From assembly GCA_000149265.1 (NCBI GenBank), contig CH002571.1:138411-202410 (forward strand): a stretch of DNA of 64,000 nucleotides, given 5' to 3'. The stretch's first letter is position 1. Each line of letters starts with the position of its first letter. The position numbers were made by a program, and so were the translations under genes. The stretch is from Ciona savignyi (taxonomy: Eukaryota > Chordata > Ascidiacea > Phlebobranchia > Cionidae). The notes beneath the pieces were generated by a model. It was given only the letters and a program-made list of their open reading frames with translations, was not told the DNA's origin and ran no database searches. This document shows, in pieces, positions 56,701-64,000 of this stretch.

Positions 56701-58088
56701 CACTATCTGCCAAGAGGGATGATAATAGTCTAGTAGGTTTTTGTTGAAATGGATGGCTGAAAAAAATGCTTCCAAACACCAGACAATTTTCGTTTTCCCA
56801 GTTTGGTATTATGTCTAGCCATTATTGCCCTTGCAGTATTAAACATTAATATACTATTTAACACAGTTATACCTAGGTCAAAGTATAATAAATTAATCAC
56901 TACAAAACCACCTTACTGAATAATTGAACACATAGGATATCATTCTTAGTGCTAATTGAATACATAGGCCTAGTTGTTTAAGTGAAATATAATTTGCTAA
57001 TACTAAACCTGTTTAGTCTGTAAATAACATTTCCGCTTTTAGAATAATTACGTCATATTTAAAGGTGCGATAAACCACAGGATTACAGCCTGGCAAAAGT
57101 TACCGCTTTTTTTGTGTGTGCGTGCGTTTTAGGCGCGTCTGTCCACGATGCACGAGTATGGGGCTACTGATAAGATAATATTGTTGTGCATTGATGCAAG
57201 TTGTATTTCCGAGCTACAGCTTTAAAAAATGTTCGGACGGTATTACACGATAGATTCGCTTTCGGTATGGAGACATGCATTACGGGTATAACATACGAAT
57301 AAAGAAGCCATTTTACAATTTTGAGATTACAAATTTACTTTAATAACAATTCACCAAAAGTTTCTTATAATAGTTATCCAATGTCGCACACTTGCTGAAA
57401 CAATACACCGACGTCTGCATAATCGGCATCATGTGTGTTCTTGCGCAATGGATCGCAGCCATGATTTTACGTTTATAACTTGTAATCCTAACTATTCTTA
57501 TTTAATTGCTTGTAAAGATTCGAATCCCTTGAGATTCGAATCTTAAAGATTTGAAGTTTTATATTGTGCATCCCTACCGCCAAGTAGTTCTAGCGTGTGC
57601 CTTCGCCATTTTTCTAACTCAAATATGCCTATATGAAAATTAAAACCAATAAAATCTAAATATTAGGCTAAGGAGTTAAATCTCATCTTGTGGTTAACTA
57701 AAATCATTAAAGTTTACACTTTTATGTTATTGTGAAGAGTTTAGTTATAATGTAAAGATGTTATTCGGCTTATTTTTAGTAATACTGTATTGTATTTGCA
57801 AATAATCTGGTATATTACTAATTGTTTTATATATTCCATTGAATAAGAAAATCAATAATATTATTATGAAACTAAATGACCTTGCATGCTAAATTTGACC
57901 AGTGACTCATAAAAAAATATGTCCACTACTAATTTAGTAGCAGTACAGGACCATGATGTTAAAAGTCTACTTACGATAACTCTAGTTACTGAGACTTCTT
58001 GCATTATTCGTTCAAATGCTGCTGTTTCCTCAGCTTGTTTTTGATTGTGCAGTGCAATCTTTTCAGAAAATTTCCGAGGATTTGACAT
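44784..58088 (-). CDS. CRTC: CREB-regulated transcription coactivator (CRTC/TORC)
   Basis: Coactivator that binds the CREB bZIP and enters the nucleus when dephosphorylated by calcineurin (family knowledge). Exons: 57975-58088, 55290-55418, 54084-54283, 51149-51249, 50764-50887, 50182-50327, 49114-49281, 48335-48570, 48100-48186, 47995-48040, 47685-47848, 47297-47380, 45577-45703, 45112-45213, 44784-44984. The N-terminus has [20 protein letters not shown], the CREB-binding helix, then [24 protein letters not shown] places a SIK/14-3-3 site at Ser151. RPKSCEAP is the second regulatory site, followed by [23 protein letters not shown], a Ser/Pro/Gln-rich middle, KIPDIVFT, and the acidic C-terminal segment [17 protein letters not shown]. 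The exons sum to 2029 nt, one base too many: the clean acceptor of the last exon (CTTTTCCAG at 44985) enters the wrong frame, with the conflict near a GGGG run at about 44938-44941. Removing one base gives 675 aa, a normal length. CRTC1, 2 and 3 are not distinguished, as expected for a single invertebrate gene. Confidence 0.9.
48624..48964 (-). other. Open reading segment in a CRTC intron, possible cassette exon
   Basis: After a good acceptor (ATTCAG at 48965) the minus strand stays open for about 113 codons, beginning [20 protein letters not shown] and ending at a TAA. It fits the phase of the preceding CRTC exon. The natural donor GTAAGATG at 48884 leaves phase 0, which does not fit the next exon (phase 1). 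A shorter version ending at CTCC/GTGAGC would fit and add about 10 residues. Direct joining of exons 7 and 9 matches known CRTC proteins best. It may be an alternative terminal exon, a lineage-specific cassette or chance. Confidence 0.35.
49679..49912 (-). mobile_element. SINE fragment
   Basis: Body-to-head landmarks on the minus strand: CGTCAGATTACCTTGTGCCC, GCGCCGGGTAACTGGAGC, GTGGGTTTCTAGCAATGTCT, GGACACAACCGTCTAGC. The tail is lost. It is in the intron between CRTC exons 6 and 7. Confidence 0.6.
51260..54080. other. Long CRTC intron
   Basis: A 2.8-kb intron between the exons ending at 54084 and 51249. No exon or known transposon was recognised. It contains the perfect hairpin at 52848-52905, a near-direct repeat (AAGTGGATTTTGTGCCATGT and AGGTTGATTTTGTGGCATGT near 53168-53220) and several AT-rich microsatellite patches (about 53380-53415, 53830-53895). 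Confidence 0.6.
52848..52905. repeat. Perfect 23-bp inverted repeat with 12-nt loop
   Basis: AGTACACAAATAGTAAGGTA with TCT (52848-52870) is exactly complementary to 52883-52905, with the spacer ACATTCCAACTA. No mismatch or bulge is present. As RNA from either strand it would form a stable hairpin. It could be a very small foldback element, a hairpin small-RNA precursor or a local template-switch product. Confidence 0.92.
55940..56462. mobile_element. Truncated copy of the hAT-like element
   Basis: It matches the internal part of the element at 14878-16014 from GATATTTTCTCATTT through CTATCTGCCTGAAGGGAGGAT to AAAGGTGTGATACACCA, with many substitutions. It lacks both termini and is directly followed by a second, better copy. 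It lies in CRTC intron 1. Confidence 0.78.
56463..57576. mobile_element. hAT-like element, right TIR present, left TIR lost
   Basis: Colinear with the element at 14878-16014 from TTCGAATCCTATTCTAGAATG to the right end TATATTGTGCATCCCTA-like terminus (TTATATTGTGCATCCCTA, ending at 57576). The left terminus is missing; the copy instead abuts the truncated copy before it, so a tandem or nested arrangement formed during or after insertion. It is in CRTC intron 1. Confidence 0.82.
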
Positions 58089-58444
58089 GATTAATAGATA
58101 GTACTCCTTCTATCCCGAGTTCTTTTCCAGAAGTTATATGTATTTTCATACAAAAAAATCACAACAGTTCGCCAACAGCTGATTAGTCCACATCAAATTA
58201 GGCAGACAAGTTCATGATTCCGCCTGCGGGCCACTAGCAAAGATATATCACGTGGAGTCTATTAATTTTTTCACTGGATTGTAAGCGTGTTGATCTAATA
58301 TCATTTACCAAGACGTGAAATTTTTCTGTTCTAAAATCTAGCCAATCTTAAACTACTGTTTGGTGTAGTTGCAGTTGTAAGCCTAGTAGTGCGGTTAACC
58401 AATCACATCTGCACCTTGCGTCACGTGACAATAGATAATTGAAG
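58089..58444. promoter_or_regulatory. Presumed promoter of CRTC, possibly bidirectional
   Basis: The 356 bp between the CRTC ATG (58088, minus) and a candidate plus-strand ATG (58445). It contains two E-boxes, CACGTGG near 58250 and CACGTGAC near 58433. No TATA box is convincing. The assignment rests on position only. Confidence 0.4.
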
Positions 58445-58486
58445 ATGTCGATGGCTTCCAAGAAAAAGTGGACATTTGTTGTTTGG
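58445..58486 (+). CDS. Candidate first coding exon of the MLLT-like gene
   Basis: ATG TCG ATG GCT opens 14 codons (MSMASKKKWTFVVW), followed by a donor GTAATTC. It ends in phase 0, and the YEATS exon at 61941 begins in phase 0, so they can be joined across a 3.45-kb intron. The encoded residues do not resemble the short N-termini of AF9/ENL, so this could be an exon of another gene or chance. Confidence 0.28.
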
Positions 58487-59325
58487 GTAATTCATATTCA
58501 AGGAACATTAATCAAGACAATGTAATTATCAACTTATTAACGAGTTAAATAAATTTATATTCGTTAAACAGACCTAGAAAGTGGTGAAAATCGAATATTT
58601 TTTTTCCAGAACGACAATGGGATTTTATATTCTGTTCATTATTAAAAAAAAATTAAGAGTAAAACAACTTGTAGCGCTGTGCTCTACATTTTCAAACTAC
58701 CCAAACCATATTAACCTCAATCGCGACAGTTAACTATTTTTAACAGGATAGCGTTTCGAACCGTTCAACACGCTTGTTTTTTAATACCCCTACTTTTTTA
58801 TTTTGGTGGTAATTGTCTCTTATTACCATTTAATAAATATAACCAATTAATGAATCTCTATTCACGACCTGGTATGATGAGTGGTCGTATCTTAGTGATT
58901 ATATTTATAAGGTGTGTTTTGCTGAGTAACAACGGTGGTGATGGTTATGTGCTAGGCTGCGCTTGGTGTTTTCAATTAGCTGTAAAGTTTTGCTATAGTA
59001 GAGCAAAGCTTTGTGAAATAAAGATGTTTATTGTGCATTTCCTAGCAATACAACCGACTAGCCAAATGTTGGTATAATTACCTTGTATCAACGCTCTAAC
59101 TTTAGGCGGATGATAACCAGGGTAAGACAAGGGGGTAAACATAGGTTAGGTATTTATTAGGCATTCACGCAAGGTGCAGCCAGTCACAGCGATGTACACA
59201 AGGGGCATAGCTTAAGGTTAGTAAGGTAAAGTTTAGAGAACGGCTTAGTTAAGCGAGGCTACACCGATAGTTCTCTGATATTATGGAATTGTACACGGTT
59301 TATATAAGACATAAGCTCCCTACAC

Positions 59326-59460
59326 ACAACACACTGCAATAGTTCCAGTAAGCCGAAGGTTGCCGCGCGAGGTGATCTGACGATTTCCCTTGTGTTAACT
59401 CCCTTGGATTTCCCAACAACGAGGATAAACATGAATATCCGTATCCTGTCCTAACCCTTT
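59326..59460 (+). mobile_element. SINE fragment, body and tail
   Basis: ACACAACACACTGCAATAG, GCGAGGTGATCTGACGATT and the AACATGAATATCCGTATCCT tail match the 3' half of the SINE. The tRNA head is absent. Confidence 0.75.
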
Positions 59461-59935
59461 CAATCGCTGGGTTCAGGAAAAGTCATTAAAGAGGCTGACC
59501 CTGCCAAAGACAAAACCGAATACGCTGGGGTTTTAATCCCACTTTAGCAGCGGTCCTAAATAGTTTTGGTCGCAGCCGATATTTTAATTAAATTATGGCC
59601 GTACAACGTGCGGTAACCTTAGGCAATAGGTCAGTCATATCAGAACTATATTTATATATTCTCTTAAACACGTTTAATCCATATTTATAGAAAAAAGTCT
59701 AAATATATAATTGATTTTTGGCATCATGCAAGCATCAGGCTAGTATTAAATATACAGTGGGGCATTTAAGATTTCCCCACAACAGGAGAATACCACAAAG
59801 AGGCAAAAATTTAAAAATAAAAATATTTTTTGCATTTTTTGCGGGTTTAACTATTTTTTCTGTTATCTAGGTTCTAAAAAAGACATTCCACTTTAAATTT
59901 TAAATGATGTGGTTAAACTATTAAATTTATTAGGG

Positions 59936-60180
59936 GCGAAACTGGTCGAGTCGGTTGTGTCCTTGGGCAAGGCACTTTACGGACATTGCCTGAACCCAGA
60001 GGATTAATGGGTTCTACCAAATTGAAGGATCGTGTCTATCATATACAACACAGCACTGCAATAGCTCCGGTAACCCGACGATAGGCGCGAGGTGATCTGA
60101 CGGTTGCCCGTGTGATAACCACCTTGGTTTTCCCATTCACGGGGATAAACATGAATATCATATCCCTATCCTATCCTATT
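59936..60180 (+). mobile_element. SINE copy lacking the A-box half of the head
   Basis: It begins at GGCGAAACTGGTCGAGTCGG and continues TTGTGTCCTTGGGCAAGGCA, CCTGAACCCAGAGGATTAAT, AACCCGACGATAGGCGCGAG, ending in TATCCCTATCCTATCCTATT. It is among the least diverged copies in the window, so probably one of the younger ones. Confidence 0.85.
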
Positions 60181-61940
60181 TTACATTAAATTTAAATTAA
60201 ACGGTTATATATATATATAAGAAATTAAAATAATTGTTCGGCCGGACAAAAAAATACGAATATAAAATTATAAGAAATAAACAATAGCCTAACATACACC
60301 ACGCTTGAGAAAAATAACTTACACCACGCATATACCAAGTGTAATTATGTAATAATAAAGGACGTCCGAACGTTTGCAGAAACGTATAGCGTACAGTCAT
60401 AAGTCTTACAAATAGTGATGTATGGTTGACAATCTCAAGTTTCGAAACTAGATTTTTTAATTTCAATTGTATTCTTATTCAAGTAAGACTTCGTTTGTGG
60501 TAAATACTGCTTTCTGGTTGAAATATATCTGAAATCAGATATTGCTTCTTTTTTTCATTTTCAGCTAGTTCGGAATCCCCACTGGGATTTTGTCAAGTAA
60601 ACGGATGAGGCAAACAATCACTATGTCCGTTAGCATCACTGAAAGTTTTGATTGTACAACCCTTTCTCAACGAAGTCCTGGCGTCCAGACAAAACTGTCA
60701 CGAGAGCGACATGAAAAAACTGTGAAATCCATATATATCCAGTTCAGATTAAAATGGCACCCATAATATTTAATCGCGTTAAAACTTGATAGCTAAGATG
60801 TTATCTAATATAAAGTATGAATTTACGACAAAATAAATATTTACATATGATATTATGTTAAGACTTCTATGGTAATACTAAATTTAAGATAAATCATCTT
60901 AGGTGAATTCCCGACAATCCAGAAAATACAGAACTGCAACAAGGACGCCATTTTTGGAATTTCTGCTTTGAAGCCGTTATTTCCGCACTGAATAAGACCA
61001 TCTACCTAAAACTTTAAAGAAAATTGTGAAATTGTATTTAAAAAAAAACTAGGGTTTCAAGTGTGCCCATAAGGCCACACTGGATCTTTAGAGTCACCCG
61101 TAACGGTTGTTTAAACAGAAAGAAGTGCAATCAGAAAATAAGTTACTATTGTAATTTGTAACTAAACACAAATTAAAAGTTTGATTTGGAAATGCAGGGA
61201 CCTTCAGTTTCTGTATATATCCCATTAAGATATACTAAGTGGGTAACAGTAAGAATAGCCTAAAAATGATTTTACAAATAGTGATGGTTAATATATAAGG
61301 CTGTGCGTATACTTAGATGTTAATTGTGTTAAACTATTTACAAAAATTCATAACCGTTTCTTGGCAATTTTTTTGTCAGTTCAAAATTTTGGGTCACTGA
61401 ACTCTAAAACAAATCTGTTTAAGTATGCATTACGTACTTTATATTCAAGGGCGAATAAAAGTTTAACTAATTAACCACCGTAAACAATTAATAACAAATA
61501 TTAATTGTTGTACATTCCTATAACATGTCATTGACACTTTACAGTAAATACTTTAAAATTTTATTACGGAGTATTAGTTTTTGAGACAATCACTGTTCTT
61601 ATGTTGTCGTGGTTCTTTAAGAATTGACGCCTTGTGTTTGCTCATTCTAATTCAAATTTTTTCCCCACCAAGTGACTAATAAACTTTGTGATTTACCATA
61701 AGCAAATAGCATTCTTTTACTACTACCTATTCTACAGGCTACAGCACAGGTGGTACGAATACCTATTTAATTAGTGGATATCACATACTTATAAGGATAC
61801 TTCAAGAGCTGAGATTTTAGCAAACCTTTTGGTATTGATCGATGATCTGGAATAATGGTTACAGCGGTAAATTTAATTTGAAGTGTTTTGATGGTGATTT
61901 TTGTTATTGAATAAAATATATAACAGTGTTTTATTCAAAG

Positions 61941-62072
61941 ATTGTTGTCAAGTTGGAATTGGGACACATCGCAAAAGCAAGGGATTTACCAACATTTTCT
62001 GGCCACACACATGACTGGATGGTGTTTGTTAAGGGGGCAGAAGGGACAGACATTGCGCACTTTGTTGAAAAA
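61941..62072 (+). CDS. YEATS-domain exon of an MLLT1/MLLT3 (ENL/AF9) ortholog
   Basis: After the acceptor TTTTATTCAAAG, 44 codons encode the start of a YEATS domain: [30 protein letters not shown] and IAHFVEK, then the donor GTAAGT. In AF9/ENL the same block ([24 protein letters not shown]) opens the domain that reads acylated histone lysines and links to super-elongation and DOT1L complexes (family knowledge). Later exons, with the rest of the YEATS fold and the C-terminal ANC1-like domain, are not in the window. The first coding exon is uncertain. Confidence 0.85.
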
Positions 62073-62442
62073 GTAAGTTTTAGTATGTGAATCTTTATGT
62101 TTATACTTTGACTGCATATACTAGGGAATAGGAATGGTGATTATGTTCAAGGATGTGTTGGGTTTCATTTTTAGCCTGATCACAATTTGCATGACCATTG
62201 TGTCCTTTGAGAAGGCACTTAATGGATGTTACCTCCAGTTAATTCAAATAGATTAATTAAAAGTCGGTATTCCAAATACACTGCAATAACTCAACTAACC
62301 CAACTAAGAACACAAGTAATGTGGCATTATACCAATTGTTATTGTCCCACAGACGGGATTAAAAATGAAGATTGTATATCCTTACCCCTCTTGAAAATTT
62401 GTAGGGGCATACCACATACTCACAGTCAATTTACCGGTGAGC

Positions 62443-62707
62443 AGTCAACTGAACCCCTTACAACTGAACCCCTTACAACTGAACCCCTACAACTGAACCC
62501 TTTACAACTGAACCCCTACAATTAAACCCCTTACAACTGAACCCCTTTTAACTGAACCCCTTTACAACTGAACCCATTTTAATTGAACCCCTTTACAAAT
62601 GAACCCCCTTTTCAGTTAAAAGGGTTCTGTTAAAAGGGGTTCAGTTGTAAAGGGGTTCAGTTGTAGGGGTTCAGTTTAAGTGGTTCGGTTGTAAGGGGTT
62701 CAGTTGT
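62443..62707. repeat. Inverted minisatellite palindrome of AACTGAACCCC units
   Basis: The left arm (about 62446-62611) has some eleven units of the form ACAACTGAACCCCTT, with variants. The right arm (about 62612-62707) has about six units of the reverse complement, AAGGGGTTCAGTTGT. The junction CCCTTTTCAGTTAAAAGGG is itself nearly palindromic. As single strands the arms can pair along most of their length. An open frame across it, with repeated TTEPL, is only a by-product of the repeat. Confidence 0.93.
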
Positions 62708-62903
62708 CATGGAACCAATTTACCAGAGCTATATGCAGTCTGTTATATAAAGTTTCATTGAATTTTTGTTTAACCTGTATAGATTTGAACCACTGGATTC
62801 AAGCAATATTTGTGCACAAGGACACAACTACCTCTCTCAGTTTCACCACCTTTTAATTACAGTACCAGTATATGGGATAAGTTAACATATAGCAATCTAG
62901 AGC

Positions 62904-64000
62904 TGGGCGTAATTGATCAAAGTTGTATTACGGAATTACGCCAGCTCAGTTACGTAATTTCGTAATTTTCGTAATTTTTATGACGTCATCGTTATTTTAA
63001 AAACAGCCAAAAATCATCGTGTTTTTGGATGCATTTTGATGGTAGACAAAAAGAATGAAATTTTAAACTTAACTTCAGAGACTTTAAAGTTTAAACTAAA
63101 CGGTTCGTTCGTCCTGCGTTGAAACAATTGCACAAGTAAACAAACCGCAGATCGTGGCGGCGTTGTCCTTTGTCTTATCGCGCTGATTAAAGATAAGGAA
63201 ATTGCCGCGAATCCAAGATCACGTGTATTTAACGCGATTTTGATTATTCTTACCGGTGGTTCAAACTATTTTAATCGAACTAGATCTGTGCAAATACTTA
63301 TAACGGTTAACAGATCAAAAAAAATCGGTTAACTTTTTTTTAGCCAAGATTTTTAGCCAAGTGTTCTCTCTCGCTAGTACTTAATAATGGGAAGATCCTG
63401 GGGAAAAACGCGCTCGGGAGTGCGTCAGTGGTCCTGTATTAAAACTAGGTCAACGTGACCCTAGGTCATACCGCCGATCAAAGCAATAAACACTGTGACG
63501 AGCAACGGTTAGCAACGCGACAAGTTTCAGTTAGCAACGCGAAAAGATACGGTTAGCAATCGTTAGCAACTCGATACAAACTCGGGGCCTCTACCTTTAC
63601 TCGTCCCATCACTAATAGTAGGCCCACTGAAAGTCAACCGCGCGGTCTTTAAAAAAGAACAACCCACCCCCATACGTGTATTGTTATCATGCGCTGTTGT
63701 ATGCGTGAAAAACGAACACAGTCGGTTAACCATTTATTGATTTCATTGACGGTTAACTGTAACGTCCACGTCGATTAACCAGTTAACCGTTAACTTCGCA
63801 CAGTCCTAACTCGAACAAAAATAAACAAACAATTTTTTTTTGCTAAGACTTAAACAAGGAATTGCATAGCCATAGACCGTATATTTACAACGATCATCAA
63901 TTCCTGTTTGAATAATTACGGACAGATGCGTAATTACGTAATTTTGATTTGACTTACGTAACGTAATCCGAGCGTCCGTAATTACGTAACTGAACGTAAT
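62904..64000. repeat. Compound repeat region with TTACGTAATT-rich ends
   Basis: The left end (62915-62980) and the right end of the window (63906-64000) are built from GTAATTACG/TTACGTAATT motifs in inverted orientation. TCAGTTACGTAATT occurs near 62945 and, inverted, near 63979. This suggests a transposon with TIRs of about 60-90 bp whose right boundary may fall outside the window. A second, nested element occupies 63281-63808. Confidence 0.6.
63281..63808. mobile_element. hAT-like MITE with GGTTAAC-rich ends
   Basis: The left end TAGATCTGTGCAAATACTTA, then TAACGGTTAAC, mirrors the right end GTTAACCGTTAACTTCGCAC then AGTCCTA. Flanking octamers AATCGAAC (63273-63280) and ACTCGAAC (63809-63816) match at 7 of 8, as in an 8-bp hAT target duplication. 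Inside, at about 63507-63575, a short degenerate array repeats GGTTAGCAACG. The element is 528 bp and non-coding, nested in the TTACGTAATT repeat. Confidence 0.72.

Larger units (their letters stand above)
58487..61940. other. Putative MLLT intron or intergenic region
   Basis: About 3.4 kb without a recognised exon. It holds two SINE copies (about 59326-59460 and 59936-60180) and otherwise AT-rich sequence. A short inverted motif, AGTGTGCCC..GGCCACACT near 61059-61081, is unexplained. Confidence 0.5.

Noticed and set aside
62226..62525. Open frame encoding repeated TTEPL/LQLNP
   Set aside because: Its repeated part is simply the AACTGAACCCC minisatellite translated; the upstream part is decayed SINE-like sequence.

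Overview
The window is eukaryotic: AT-rich, dense in short introns with GT-AG borders, with two runs of exactly 100 N (scaffold gaps), and carrying short non-autonomous transposons and a tRNA-derived SINE. The gene content is that of a chordate with one ortholog per family, the introns are small (one is 55 nt) and the SINE is abundant. I infer an ascidian tunicate of the Ciona type; this rests on gene and genome style, not on a database match.

Layout, left to right. 1-2886: intergenic, with a near-complete SINE. 2887-7976 (-): glycerol kinase in 16 exons, about 550 aa, ending in a hydrophobic tail like that of the mitochondrial outer-membrane isoform of vertebrate GK. 7977-10550: intergenic. 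10551-22910 (-) and 24144-40993 (-): two head-to-tail P4-ATPase phospholipid flippases of the ATP8B class (copies A and B). Their exon structures match almost exon for exon. Copy B is intact (32 exons, 1219 aa). Copy A has a one-base frame conflict in exon 8, a GC splice donor, a shifted acceptor and no recognisable last exon. 44784-58088 (-): a CRTC (CREB-regulated transcription coactivator) gene, with the N-terminal CREB-binding segment, both SIK/14-3-3 sites and the acidic C-terminal activation segment. 61941-62072 (+): one exon of an MLLT1/MLLT3 (ENL/AF9) YEATS domain; the rest of that gene lies mostly beyond the window. 62400-64000 is almost all repeats.

The genes do not form an operon-like pathway. 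Glycerol kinase acts in glycerolipid metabolism, the flippases in membrane lipid asymmetry, CRTC in cAMP/CREB transcription and MLLT in super-elongation/DOT1L chromatin reading. CRTC and the putative MLLT 5' exon are divergent, about 360 bp apart, and could share a promoter.

The observations I would check first are: an extra, frame-broken copy of one flippase exon inside copy B; a 92-nt perfectly identical tract shared by the two flippases (gene conversion); the SINE tail that supplies the 3' splice site of a glycerol kinase intron; a large inverted minisatellite palindrome; and a perfect 23-bp hairpin in a CRTC intron. I found no wholly new biological system.
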